A DNA stretch of 64,000 bases from Sympetrum striolatum (Eukaryota; Arthropoda; Insecta; Odonata; Libellulidae). Below are positions 1 through 13,255 of the stretch, piece by piece. The position numbers were made by a program, and so were the translations under genes. The notes under the pieces were generated by a model. The model saw only the letters and a list, made by a program, of their open reading frames with translations, was not told the origin of the DNA and did not search any database. The stretch spans positions 248,001-312,000 of the forward strand of contig CANPUZ010000074.1 of the NCBI GenBank assembly GCA_947579665.1. The letters are read 5' to 3'. Position 1 is the stretch's first letter, and each line of letters opens with the position of its first letter.

Positions 1-1310
1 TCAATTTTTATCATCTTTTTTCCCTTGATATACCTTATTTTATCGAGATTTGACCGAAAAAAGCAAGAAAAACGAATAATTTTATCGAAATTTCAATTTT
101 TATCATCTTTTTTCCCTTGATTTTCCTTATTTCATCGAGATTTGACCGAAAAAAGCAAGAAAAACGAATAGTTTTAGCGAAATATCAATTTTTATCCTCT
201 TTTTTCCCTTAATTTTCCTTATTTTATCGAGATTTGACCGAAAGAGCAAGAAAAACGAATAATTTTAGCGAAATTTCAATTTTTTTCATCTTTTTTTCCC
301 TTAATTTTCCTTATTTTATCGAGATTTGACAGAAAAAAGGAAGAAAAACGAATAAATTTATCGAAATTTCAATTTTTATCATCTTTTTTACCTTGATTTT
401 CCTTATTTTATCGAGATTTGACCGAAAAAAAGCAAGAAAAACGAATAATTTTAGCGAAATATCAATTTTCATCCTCTTTTTTTACCTTAATTTTCCTTAT
501 TTTATCGAGATTTGACCGAAAAAAGCAAGAAAAACGAATAATTTTAGCGAAATTTCAATTTTTATCATCTTTTTTCCTTGATTTTCCTTATTTTATCGAG
601 ATTTGACCGAAAAAAGCAAGAAAAACGAATAATTTTAGCAAAATATCAATTTTTATCCTCTTTTTTTCCCTTAATTTTCCTTATTTTATCGAGATTTGAC
701 CGAAAAAAGCAAGAAAAACGAATAATTTTATCGAAATTTCAATTTTTATCATCTTTTTTCCCTTGATTTTCCTTATTTTATCGAGTTTTGACCGAAAAAA
801 GCAAGAAAAACGAATAATTTTAGCGAAATATCAATTTTTATCCTCTTTTTTTCCCTTAATTTTCCTTATTTTATCGAGATTTGACCGAAAAAAGCAAGAA
901 AAACGAATAATTTTAGCGAAATTTCAATTTTTTTCCTCTTTTTTCCCCTTAATATTCCTTATTTTATCGAGATTTGACCGAAAAAAGCAAGAAAAACGAA
1001 TATTTTAGCGAAATTTCAATTTTTTTCCTCTTTTTTTCCCTTGATTTTCCTTAGTTTATCGAGATTTGACCGAAAAAAGCAAGAAAAACGAATAATTTTA
1101 GCGAAATATCAATTTTTATCCTCTTTTTTTCCCTTAATTTTCCTTATTTTATCGAGATTTGACCGAAAAAAGCATGAAAAACGAATAATTTTATCGAAAT
1201 TTCAATTTTTATCATCTTTTTTCCCTTGATTTTCCTTATTTTATCGAGATTTGACCGAAAAAAGCAAGAAAAACGAATAATTTTAGCGAAATATCAATTT
1301 TTATCCTCTT
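1..1310 (+). repeat. satA higher-order block H1, copy 1
   Basis: About 14 monomers in a fixed order of variants. The same order recurs at 3507 (offset 3506) and at 8201 (offset 4694 from copy 2). Shared diagnostic variants are CCCTTGATATACC at the left edge, a GACAGAAAAAAGG monomer, a TTTTTTACCTTGA monomer, a shortened TTTTTTCCTTGA and a TCGAGTTTTGACC monomer. The right edge is approximate: copy 1 continues into a GAAAAGAGCAAG monomer, whereas copies 2 and 3 continue into a CCTCTTCTTTTCCC monomer. Confidence 0.85.
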
Positions 1311-2451
1311 TTTTTCCCTTAATTTTCCTTATTTTATCGAGATTTGACCGAAAAGAGCAAGAAAAACGAATAATTTCAGCGAAATTTCAATTTTTTTCAT
1401 CTTTTTTTCCCTTAATTTTCCTTATTTTATCGAGATTTGACCGAAAAAACCAAGAAAAACGAATAATTTTAGCGAAATTTTAATTTTTTTCCTCTTTTTT
1501 TCCCTTAATTTCCTTATTTTATCGAGATTTGGCCGAAAAAAGCAAGTAAAACGAATAATTTTTGCGAACTTTTAATTTTTTTCCTCTTTTTTCCCCTTAA
1601 TTTTCCTTATTTAATCGAGATTTGACTGAAAAAAGCAAGAAAAACGAATAATATTAGCGAAATTTCAATTTTTTTCCACTTTTTTTCCCTTAATTTTCCT
1701 TATTTTATCGAGATTTGGCCGAAAAAAGCAAGTAAAACGAATAATTTTTGCGAAATTTTAATTTTTTTCCTCTTTTTTCCCCTTAATTTTCCTTATTTTA
1801 TCGAGATTTGACTGAAAAAAGCAAGAAAAACGAATAATTTTAGCGAAATTTCAATTTTTTTCCACATTTTTTCCCTTAATATTCCTTATTTTATCGAGAT
1901 TTGACCGAAAAAAGCAAGAAAAACGAATAATTTTAGCAAAATATCAATTTTTATCATCTTTCTTCCCTTGATTTTCCTTATTTTATCGAGATTTGACCGA
2001 AAAAGGCAAGAAAAACGAATAATTTTATCGAAATTTCAATTTTTATCATCTTTTTTCCCTTGATTTTCCTTATTTTATCGAGATTTGACCGAAAAAAGCA
2101 AGAAAAACGAATAATTTTAGCAAAATATCAATTTTTATCCTCTTTTTTTCCCTTAATTTTCCTTATTTTATCGAGATTTGACCGAAAAAAGCAAGAAACA
2201 CGAATAATTTTATCGAAATTTCAATTTTTATCATCTTTTTTCCCTTGATTTTCCTTATTTTATCGAGTTTTGACCGAAAAAAAGCAAGAAAAACGAATAA
2301 TTTTAGCGAAATATCAATTTTTATCCTCTTTTTTTCCCTTAATTTTCCTTATTTTATCGAGATTTGACCGAAAAAAGCAAGAAAAACGAATAATTTTAGC
2401 GAAATTTCAATTTTTTTCCTCTTTTTTTCCCTTAATTTTCCTTATTTTATC

Positions 2452-2600
2452 GAGATTTGACTCAAAAAAGCTAGAAAAACGAATATTTTAGCGAAATTTC
2501 AATTTTTTTCCTCTTTTTTTCCCTTGATTTTCCTTAGTTTATCGAGATTTGACCGAAAAAAGCAAGAAAAACGAATAATTTTAGCGAAATATCAATTTTT
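2452..2600 (+). other. uninterrupted paralogue (empty site) of the composite insertion
   Basis: This stretch contains the rare TTTGACTCAAAAAAGCTAG monomer with CGAATATTTTAGCG, then CCTC, a T7 run at 2514-2520 and CCCTTGATTTTCCTTAG. The satA just left of 20842 ends in the same TTTGACTCAAAA..GCTAG monomer and CCTC plus T6. The satA just right of 25659 begins with T6, CCCTTGATTTTCCTTAG. Left flank matches here at an offset of about 18322 and right flank at 23145, so the 4.8-kb block splits what is contiguous here. A second equivalent junction lies near 7115-7121. Confidence 0.8.
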
Positions 2601-3506
2601 ATCCTCTTTTTTTTCCCTTAATTTTCCTTATTTTATCGAGATTTGACCGAAAAAAGCATGAAAAACGAATAATTTTATCGAAATTTCAATTTTTATCATC
2701 TTTTTTCCCTTGATTTTCCTTATTTTATCGAGATTTGACCGAAAAAGCAAGAAAAACGAATAATTTTAGCGAAATATCAATTTTTATCCTCTTCTTTTCC
2801 CTTAATTTTCCTTATTTTATCGAGATTTGACCGAAAAAAGCAAGAAAAACGAATAATTTTAGCGAAATTTCAATTTTTTTCCTCTTTTTTTCCCTTAATT
2901 TTCCTTATTTTATCGAGATTTGACCGAAAAAAGCAAGAAAAACGAATAATTTTAGCGAAATATCAATTTTTATCCTCTTTTTTTCCCTTAATTTTCCTTA
3001 TTTTATCGAGATTTGACCGAAAAAAGCATGAAAAACGAATAATTTTATCGAAATTTCAATTTTTATCATCTTTTTTCCCTTGATTTTCCTTTTTTTATCG
3101 AGATTTGACCGAAAAAAGCAAGAAAAACGAATAACTTTAGCGAAATTTCAATTTTTTTCATCTTTTTTTCCCTTAATTTTCCTTATTTTATCAAGATTTG
3201 ACCGAAAAAAGCAAGAAAAACGAATAATTTTTGCGAAATTTCAATTTTTTTCCTTTTTTTTCCCTTAATTTTCCTTAGTTTATCGAGATTTGACCGAAAA
3301 AAGCAAGAAAAACGAATAATTTTAGCGAAATTTCAATTTTTATCCTCTTTTTTTCCCTTAATTAATCGAGATTTAACCGAAAAAAGCAAGAAAACGAATA
3401 ATTATAGCAAAATTTTGATTTTTTTCTTCATTTTTTCCCTTAATTTTCCTTATTTTATCGAGATTTGACGGCAAAGAGCAAGAAAAACGAATAATTTTAG
3501 CGAAAT

Positions 3507-4816
3507 TTCAATTTTTATCATCTTTTTTCCCTTGATATACCTTATTTTATCGAGATTTGACCGAAAAAAGCAAGAAAAACGAATAATTTTATCGAAATTT
3601 CAATTTTTATCATCTTTTTTCCCTTGATTTTCCTTATTTCATCGAGATTTGACCGAAAAAAGCAAGAAAAACGAATAGTTTTAGCGAAATATCAATTTTT
3701 ATCCTCTTTTTTCCCTTAATTTTCCTTATTTTATCGAGATTTGACCGAAAGAGCAAGAAAAACGAATAATTTTAGCGAAATTTCAATTTTTTTCATCTTT
3801 TTTTCCCTTAATTTTCCTTATTTTATCGAGATTTGACAGAAAAAAGGAAGAAAAACGAATAAATTTATCGAAATTTCAATTTTTATCATCTTTTTTACCT
3901 TGATTTTCCTTATTTTATCGAGATTTGACCGAAAAAAGCAAGAAAAACGAATAATTTTAGCGAAATATCAATTTTCATCCTCTTTTTTTACCTTAATTTT
4001 CCTTATTTTATCGAGATTTGACCGAAAAAAGCAAGAAAAACGAATAATTTTAGCGAAATTTCAATTTTTATCATCTTTTTTCCTTGATTTTCCTTATTTT
4101 ATCGAGATTTGACCGAAAAAAGCAAGAAAAACGAATAATTTTAGCAAAATATCAATTTTTATCCTCTTTTTTTCCCTTAATTTTCCTTATTTTATCGAGA
4201 TTTGACCGAAAAAAGCAAGAAAAACGAATAATTTTATCGAAATTTCAATTTTTATCATCTTTTTTCCCTTGATTTTCCTTATTTTATCGAGTTTTGACCG
4301 AAAAAAGCAAGAAAAACGAATAATTTTAGCGAAATATCAATTTTTATCCTCTTTTTTTCCCTTAATTTTCCTTATTTTATCGAGATTTGACCGAAAAAAG
4401 CAAGAAAAACGAATAATTTTAGCGAAATTTCAATTTTTTTCCTCTTTTTTCCCCTTAATATTCCTTATTTTATCGAGATTTGACCGAAAAAAGCAAGAAA
4501 AACGAATATTTTAGCGAAATTTCAATTTTTTTCCTCTTTTTTTCCCTTGATTTTCCTTAGTTTATCGAGATTTGACCGAAAAAAGCAAGAAAAACGAATA
4601 ATTTTAGCGAAATATCAATTTTTATCCTCTTTTTTTCCCTTAATTTTCCTTATTTTATCGAGATTTGACCGAAAAAAGCATGAAAAACGAATAATTTTAT
4701 CGAAATTTCAATTTTTATCATCTTTTTTCCCTTGATTTTCCTTATTTTATCGAGATTTGACCGAAAAAAGCAAGAAAAACGAATAATTTTAGCGAAATAT
4801 CAATTTTTATCCTCTT
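3507..4816 (+). repeat. satA higher-order block H1, copy 2
   Basis: Matches 1-1310 at a constant offset of 3506, nearly base for base, sharing rare variants such as the CCCTTGATATACC left edge and the shortened TTTTTTCCTTGA. The similarity to copy 3 also extends leftwards to about 3000, because the short CCCTTAATTAATCG monomer and a GACGGCAAAGAGC monomer precede both copies. The duplicated unit shared by copies 2 and 3 is therefore longer than that shared with copy 1. Confidence 0.85.
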
Positions 4817-7800
4817 CTTTTCCCTTAATTTTCCTTATTTTATCGAGATTTGACCGAAAAAAGCAAGAAAAACGAATAATTTTAGCGAAATTTCAATTTT
4901 TTTCCTCTTTTTTTCCCTTAATTTTCCTTATTTTATCGAGATTTGACCGAAAAAAGCAAGAAAAACGAATATTTTAGCGAAATTTCAATTTTTTTCCTCT
5001 TTTTTTCCCTTGATTTTCCTTAGTTTATCGAGATTTGACCGAAAAAAGCAAGAAAAACGAATAATTTTAGCGAAATATCAATTTTTATCCTCTTTTTTTC
5101 CCTTAATTAATCGAGATTTAACCGAAAAAAGCAAGAAAACGAATAATTATAGCGAAATTTTGATTTTTTTCTTCATTTTTTCCCTTAATTTCCTTATTTT
5201 ATCGAGATTTGACCGAAAAAAGCAAGAAAAACGAATAATTTTAGCGAAATATCAATTTTTATCATCTTTTTTCCCTTGATATAACTTATTTTATTGAGAT
5301 TTGACCGAAAAAAGCAAGAAAAACGAATAATTTTATCGAAATTTCAATTTTTATCATCTTTTTTCCCTTGATTTTCCTTATTTTATCGAGATTTGACCGA
5401 AAAAAGCAAGAAAAACGAATAATTTTAGCGAAATATCAATTTTTATCCTCTTTTTTTCCCTTAATTTTCCTTATTTTATCGAGATTTGACCGAAAAGAGC
5501 AAGAAAAACGAATAATTTTTGCGAAATTTCAATTTTTTTCATCTTTTTTTCCCTTAATTTTCCTTATTTTATCGAGATTTGACCGAAAAAAGCAAGAAAA
5601 ACGAATAAATTTATCGAAATTTCAATTTTTATCATCTTTTTTACCTTGATTTTCCTTATTTTATCGAGATTTGACAGAAAAAAGCAAGAAAAACGAATAA
5701 TTTTAGCGAAATATCAATTTTCATCCTCTTTTTTTACCTTAATTTTCCTTATTTTATCGAGATTTGACCGAAAAAAGCAAGAAAAACGAATAATTTTAGC
5801 GAAATTTCAATTTTTATTATCTTTTTTCCCTTGATTTTCCTTATTTTATCGAGATTTGACCGAAAAAAGCAAGAAAAACGAATAATTTTATCGAAATTTC
5901 AATTTTTATCATCTTTTTTCCCTTGATTTTCCTTATTTTATCGAGATTTGACTGAAAAAAGCAAGAAAAACGAATAATTTTAGCGAAATATCAATTTTTA
6001 TCCTCTTTTTTTCCCTTAATTTTCCTTATTTTATCGATATTTGACCGAAAAGAGCAAGAAAAACGAATAATTTCAGCGAAATTTCAATTTTTTTCATCTT
6101 TTTTTCCCATAATTTTCCTTATTTTATCGAGATTTGACCGAAAAAAGCAAGAAAAACGAATAATTTTAGCGAAATTTTAATTTTTTTCCTCTTTTTTTCC
6201 CTTAATTTCCTTATTTTATAGAGATTTGGCCGAAAAAAGCAAGTAAAACGAATAATTTTTGCGAAATTTTAATTTTTTTCCTCTTTTTTCCCCTTAATTT
6301 TCCTTATTTTATCGAGATTTGACTGAAAAAAGCAAGAAAAACGAATAATTTTCTCGAAATTTCAATTTCTATCCTCTTCTTTTCCCTTAATTTTCCTTAT
6401 TTTATCGAGATTTGACCAAAAAAAGGAAGAAAAACGAATAATTTTAGCGAAATTTCAATTTTTTTCCACTTTTTTCCCTTAATTTTCCTTATTTTATAGA
6501 GATTTGACCGAAAAAAGCAAGAAAAACGAATAATTTTAGCAAAATATCAATTTTTATCATCTTTCTTCCCTTGATTTTCCTTATTTTATCGATATTTGAC
6601 CGAAAAAGGCAAGAAAAACGAATAATTTTATCGAAATTTCAATTTTTATCATCTTTTTTCCCTTGATTTTCCTTATTTTATCGAGATTTGACCGAAAAAA
6701 GCAAGAAAAACGAATAATTTTAGCAAGATATCAATTTTTATCCTCTTTTTTTCCCTTAATTTTCCTTATTTTATCGAGATTTGACCGAAAAAAGCAAGAA
6801 AAACGAATAATTTTATCGAAATTTCAATTTTTATCATCTTTTTTCCCTTGATTTTCCTTATTTTATCGAGATTTGACCGAAAAATGCAAGAAAAACGAAT
6901 AATTTTATCGAAATTTCAATTTTTATCATCTTTTTTCCCTTGATTTTCCTTATTTTATCGAGTTTTGACCGAAAAAAGCAAAAAAAACGAATAATTTTAG
7001 CGAAATATCAATTTTTATCCTCTTTTTTTCCCTTAATTTTCCTTATTTTATCGAGATTTGACCGAAAAAAGCTAGAAAAACGAATATTTTAGCGAAATTT
7101 CAATTTTTTTCCTCTTTTTTTCCCTTGATTTTCCTTAGTTTATCGAGATTTGACCGAAAAAAGCAAGAAAAACGAATAATTTTAGCGAAATATCAATTTT
7201 TATCCTCTTTTTTTCCCTTAATTTTCCTTATTTTATCGAGATTTGACCGAAAAAAAGCATGAAAAACGAATAATTTTATCGAAATTTCAATTTTTATCAT
7301 CTTTTTTCCCTTGATTTTCCTTATTTTATCGAGATTTGACCGAAAAAGCAAGAAAAACGAATAATTTTAGCGAAATATCAATTTTTATCCTCTTCTTTCC
7401 CTTAATTTTCCTTATTTTATCGAGATTTGACCGAAAAAAGCAAGAAAAACGAATAATTTTAGCGAAATTTCAATTTTTTTCCTCTTTTTTTCCCTTAATT
7501 TTCCTTATTTTATCGAGATTTGACCGAAAAAAGCAAGAAAAACGAATATTTTAGCGAAATTTCAATTTTTTTCCTCTTTTTTTCCCTTGATTTTCCTTAG
7601 TTTATCGAGATTTGACCGAAAAAAGCAAGAAAAACGAATAATTTTAGCGAAATATCAATTTTTATCCTCTTTTTTTCCCTTAATTTTCCTTATTTTATCG
7701 AGATTTGACCGAAAAAAGCATGAAAAACGAATAATTTTATCGAAATTTCAATTTTTATCATCTTTTTTCCCTTGATTTTCCTTATTTTATCGAGATTTGA

Positions 7801-8200
7801 CCGAAAAAAGCAAGAAAAACGAATAACTTTAGCGAAATTTCAATTTTTTTCATCTTTTTTTCCCTTAATTTTCCTTATTTTATCAAGATTTGACCGAAAA
7901 AAAGCAAGAAAAACGAATAATTTTTGCGAAATTTCAATTTTTTTCCTTTTTTTTCCCTTAATTTTCCTTAGTTTATCGAGATTTGACCGAAAAAAGCAAG
8001 AAAAACGAATAATTTTAGCGAAATTTCAATTTTTATCCTCTTTTTTTCCCTTAATTAATCGAGATTTAACCGAAAAAAGCAAGAAAACGAATAATTATAG
8101 CGAAATTTTGATTTTTTTCTTCATTTTTTCCCTTAATTTTCCTTATTTTATCGAGATTTGACGGCAAAGAGCAAGAAAAACGAATAATTTTAGCGAAATT

Positions 8201-9510
8201 TCAATTTTTATCATCTTTTTTCCCTTGATATACCTTATTTTATCGATATTTGACCGAAAAAAGCAAGAAAAACGAATAATTTTATCGAAATTTCAATTTT
8301 TATCATCTTTTTTCCCTTGATTTTCCTTATTTTATCGAGATTTGACCGAAAAAAGCAAGAAAAACGAATAATTTTAGCGAAATATCAATTTTTATCCTCT
8401 TTTTTCCCTTAATTTTCCTTATTTTATCGAGATTTGACCGAAAAGAGCAAGAAAAACGAATAGTTTTAGCGAAATTTCAATTTTTTTCATCTTTTTTTCC
8501 CTTAATTTTCCTTATTTTATCGAGATTTGACAGAAAAAAGGAAGAAAAACGAATAAATTTATCGAAATTTCAATTTTTATCATCTTTTTTACCTTGATTT
8601 TCCTTATTTTATCGAGATTTGACCGAAAAAAGCAATAAAAACGAATAATTTTAGCGAAATATCAATTTTCATCCTCTTTTTTTACCTTAATTTTCCTTAT
8701 TTTATCGAGATTTGACCGAAAAAAGCAAGAAAAACGAATAATTTTAGCGAAATTTCAATTTTTATCATCTTTTTTCCTTGATTTTGTTTATTTTATCGAG
8801 ATTTGACCGAAAAAAGCAAGAAAAACGAATAATTTTAGCAAAATATCAATTTTTATCCTCTTTTTTTCCCTTAATTTTCCTTATTTTATCGAGATTTGAC
8901 CGAAAAAAGCAAGAAAAACGAATAATTTTATCGAAATTTCAATTTTTATCATCTTTTTTCCCTTGATTTTCCTTATTTTATCGAGTTTTGACCGAAAAAA
9001 GCAAGAAAAACGAATAATTTTAGCGAAATATCAATTTTTATCCTCTTTTTTTCCCTTAATTTTCCTTATTTTATCGAGATTTGACCGAAAAAAGCAAGAA
9101 AAACGAATAATTTTAGCGAAATTTCAATTTTTTTCCTCTTTTTTCCCCTTAATATTCCTTATTTTATCGAGATTTGACCGAAAAAAGCAAGAAAAACGAA
9201 TATTTTAGCGAAATTTCAATTTTTTTCCTCTTTTTTTCCCTTGATTTTCCTTAGTTTATCGAGATTTGACCGAAAAAAGCAAGAAAAACGAATAATTTTA
9301 GCGAAATATCAATTTTTATCCTCTTTTTTTCCCTTAATTTTCCTTATTTTATCGAGATTTGACCGAAAAAAGCATGAAAAACGAATAATTTTATCGAAAT
9401 TTCAATTTTTATCATCTTTTTTCCCTTGATTTTCCTTATTTTTTCGAGATTTGACCGAAAAAAGCAAGAAAAACGAATAATTTTAGCGAAATATCAATTT
9501 TTATCCTCTT
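8201..9510 (+). repeat. satA higher-order block H1, copy 3
   Basis: Matches 3507-4816 at offset 4694, preceded by the same GACGGCAAAGAGC monomer. Private changes distinguish it, such as TATCGATATTTGACC at about 8241, GCAATAAAAACG at about 8633, CTTGATTTTGTTTA at about 8778 and TTATTTTTTCGAG at about 9440. It is therefore somewhat older or independently mutated relative to copies 1 and 2. Confidence 0.8.
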
Positions 9511-10740
9511 CTTTTCCCTTAATTTTCCTTATTTTATCGAGATTTGACCGAAAAAAGCAAGAAAAACGAATAACTTTAGCGAAATTTCAATTTTTTTCAT
9601 CTTTTTTTCCCTTAATTTTCCTTATTTTATCGAGATTTGACCGAGAAAAGCAAGAAAAACGAATAATTTTTGCGAAATTTCAATTTTTTTCCTCTTTTTT
9701 TCCCTTAATTCTCCTTAGTTTATCGAGATTTGACCGAAAAAAAGCAAGAAAAACGAATAATTTTAGCGAAATTTCAATTTTTATCCTCTTTTTTTCCCTT
9801 AATTAATCGAGATTTAACCGAAAAAAGCAAGAAAACGAATAATTATAGCGAAATTTTGATTTTTTTCTTCATTTTTTCCCTTAATTTCCTTATTTTATCG
9901 AGATTTGACCGAAAAAAGCAAGAAAAACGAATAATTTTAGCGAAATATCAATTTTTATCATCTTTTTTCCCTTGATATAACTTATTTTATTGAGATTTGA
10001 CCGAAAAAAGCAAGAAAAACGAATAATTTTATCGAAATTTCAATTTTTATCATCTTTTTTCCCTTGATTTTCCTTATTTTATCGAGATTTGACCGAAAAA
10101 AAGCAAGAAAAACGAATAATTTTAGCGAAATATCAATTTTTATCCTCTTTTTTTCCCTTAATTTTCCTTATTTTATCGAGATTTGACCGAAAAGAGCAAG
10201 AAAAACGAATAATTTTTGCGAAATTTCAATTTTTTTCATCTTTTTTTCCCTTAATTTTCCTTATTTTATCGAGATTTGACCGAAAAAAGCAAGAAAAACG
10301 AATAAATTTATCGAAATTTCAATTTTTATCATCTTTTTTACCTTGATTTTCCTTATTTTATCGAGATTTGACAGAAAAAAGCAAGAAAAACGAATAATTT
10401 TAGCGAAATATCAATTTTCATCCTCTTTTTTTACCTTAATTTTCCTTTTTTTATCGAGATTTGACCGAAAAAAGCAAGAAAAACGAATAATTTTAGCGAA
10501 ATTTCAATTTTTATTATCTTTTTTCCCTTGATTTTCCTTATTTTATCGAGATTTGACCGAAAAAAGCAAGAAAAACGAATAATTTTATCGAAATTTCAAT
10601 TTTTATCATCTTTTTTCCCTTGATTTTCCTTATTTTATCGAGATTTGACTGAAAAAAGCAAGAAAAACGAATAATTTTAGCGAAATATCAATTTTTATCC
10701 TCTTTTTTTCCCTTAATTTTCCTTATTTTATCGAGATTTG
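9084..10740 (+). repeat. satA tandem higher-order repeat H2, copy 1 (1657 bp)
   Basis: First of two adjacent copies with an offset of 1657-1658. Shared rare variants are TTATTTTTTCGAG, CGAATAACTTTAGCG, TTGACCGAGAAAAGC, TTAATTCTCCTTAG, the short CCCTTAATTAATCG monomer, CCCTTGATATAACTT and TTACCTTAATTTTCCTTTTT. About 18 monomers. The left boundary is placed so that the two copies abut; it could shift by up to a monomer. Confidence 0.85.
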
Positions 10741-12397
10741 ACCGAAAAAAGCAAGAAAAACGAATAATTTTAGCGAAATTTCAATTTTTTTCCTCTTTTT
10801 TCCCCTTAATATTCCTTATTTTATCGAGATTTGACCGAAAAAAGCAAGAAAAACGAATATTTTAGCGAAATTTCAATTTTTTTCCTCTTTTTTTCCCTTG
10901 ATTTTCCTTAGTTTATCGAGATTTGACCGAAAAAAGCAAGAAAAACGAATAATTTTAGCGAAATATCAATTTTTATCCTCTTTTTTTCCCTTAATTTTCC
11001 TTATTTTATCGAGATTTGACCGAAAAAAAGCATGAAAAACGAATAATTTTATCGAAATTTCAATTTTTATCATCTTTTTTCCCTTGATTTTCCTTATTTT
11101 TTCGAGATTTGACCGAAAAAAGCAAGAAAAACGAATAATTTTAGCGAAATATCAATTTTTATCCTCTTCTTTTCCCTTAATTTTCCTTATTTTATCGAGA
11201 TTTGACCGAAAAAAGCAAGAAAAACGAATAACTTTAGCGAAATTTCAATTTTTTTCATCTTTTTTTCCCTTAATTTTCCTTATTTTATCGAGATTTGACC
11301 GAGAAAAGCAAGAAAAACGAATAATTTTTGCGAAATTTCAATTTTTTTCCTCTTTTTTTCCCTTAATTCTCCTTAGTTTATCGAGATTTGACCGAAAAAA
11401 GCAAGAAAAACGAATAATTTTAGCGAAATTTCAATTTTTATCCTCTTTTTTTCCCTTAATTAATCGAGATTTAACCGAAAAAAGCAAGAAAACGAATAAT
11501 TATAGCGAAATTTTGATTTTTTTCTTCATTTTTTCCCTTAATTTCCTTATTTTATCGAGATTTGACCGAAAAAAGCAAGGAAAAACGAATAATTTTAGCG
11601 AAATATCAATTTTTATCATCTTTTTTCCCTTGATATAACTTATTTTATTGAGATTTGACCGAAAAAAGCAAGAAAAACGAATAATTTTATCGAAATTTCA
11701 ATTTTTATCATCTTTTTTCCCTTGATTTTCCTTATTTTATCGAGATTTGACCGAAAAAAGCAAGAAAAACGAATAATTTTAGCGAAATATCAATTTTTAT
11801 CCTCTTTTTTTCCCTTAATTTTCCTTATTTTATCGAGATTTGACCGAAAAGAGCAAGAAAAACGAATAATTTTTGCGAAATTTCAATTTTTTTCATCTTT
11901 TTTTCCCTTAATTTTCCTTATTTTATCGAGATTTGACCGAAAAAAGCAAGAAAAACGAATAAATTTATCGAAATTTCAATTTTTATCATCTTTTTTACCT
12001 TGATTTTCCTTATTTTATCGAGATTTGACAGAAAAAAGCAAGAAAAACGAATAATTTTAGCGAAATATCAATTTTCATCCTCTTTTTTTACCTTAATTTT
12101 CCTTTTTTTATCGAGATTTGACCGAAAAAAGCAAGAAAAACGAATAATTTTAGCGAAATTTCAATTTTTATTATCTTTTTTCCCTTGATTTTCCTTATTT
12201 TATCGAGATTTGACCGAAAAAAGCAAGAAAAACGAATAATTTTATCGAAATTTCAATTTTTATCATCTTTTTTCCCTTGATTTTCCTTATTTTATCGAGA
12301 TTTGACTGAAAAAAGCAAGAAAAACGAATAATTTTAGCGAAATATCAATTTTTATCCTCTTTTTTTCCCTTAATTTTCCTTATTTTATCGAGATTCG
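10741..12397 (+). repeat. satA tandem higher-order repeat H2, copy 2
   Basis: Direct adjacent copy of 9084-10740. It carries the same rare variants in the same order at +1657, with only scattered differences, such as GCAAGGAAAAACG near 11576 and one extra A near 11030. Near-identity implies a recent local duplication. At the right edge the phase changes to a GAAAAGAGC monomer matching the series near 6042. Confidence 0.85.
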
Positions 12398-13255
12398 ACC
12401 GAAAAGAGCAAGAAAAACGAATAATTTCAGCGAAATTTCAATTTTTTTCATCTTTTTTTCCCATAATTTTCCTTATTTTATCGAGATTTGACCGAAAAAA
12501 GCAAGAAAAACGAATAATTTTAGCGAAATTTTAATTTTTTTCCTTTTTTTTTCCCTTAATTTCCTTATTTTATAGAGATTTGGCCGAAAAAAGCAAGTAA
12601 AACGAATAATTTTTGCGAAATTTTAATTTTTTTCCACTTTTTTCCCCATAATTTTCCTTATTTTATCGAGATTTGACTGTAAAAAGCAAAAAAAAAGGAA
12701 TAATTTTTTCGAAATTTCAATTTCTATCCTCTTCTTTTCCCTTAATTTTCCTTATTTTATCGAGATTTGACCAAAAAAAGGAAGAAAAACGAATAATTTT
12801 AGCGAAATTTCAATTTTTTTCCACTTTTTTCCCTTAATTTTCCTTATTTTATAGAGATTTGACCGAAAAAAGCAAGAAAAACGAATAATTTTAGCAAAAT
12901 ATCAATTTTTATCATCTTTCTTCCCTTGATTTTCCTTATTTTATCGATATTTGACCGAAAAAGGCAAGAAAAACGAATAATTTTATCGAAATTTCAATTT
13001 TTATCATCTTTTTTCCCTTGATTTTCCTTATTTTATCGAGATTTGACCGAAAAAAGCAAGAAAAACGAATAATTTTAGCAAGATATCAATTTTTATCCTC
13101 TTTTTTTCCCTTAATTTTCCTTATTTTATCGAGATTTGACCGAAAAAAGCAAGAAAAACGAATAATTTTATCGAAATTTCAATTTTTATCATCTTTTTTC
13201 CCTTGATTTTCCTTATTTTATCGAGATTTGACCGAAAAAAGCAAGAAAAACGAAT
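12397..13255 (+). repeat. satA segment duplicated from about 6042-6900
   Basis: Matches the left-side segment near 6042-6900 at an offset of about 6355. Shared markers include a TTTGGCCGAAAAAAGCAAGT monomer with TTTTATAGAG, a monomer with CTATCCTCTTCTTTTCCC, a TTGACCAAAAAAAGGAAG monomer and TAGCAAGATATC. It shows that H2 was inserted into, or expanded within, an older higher-order arrangement. Confidence 0.7.
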
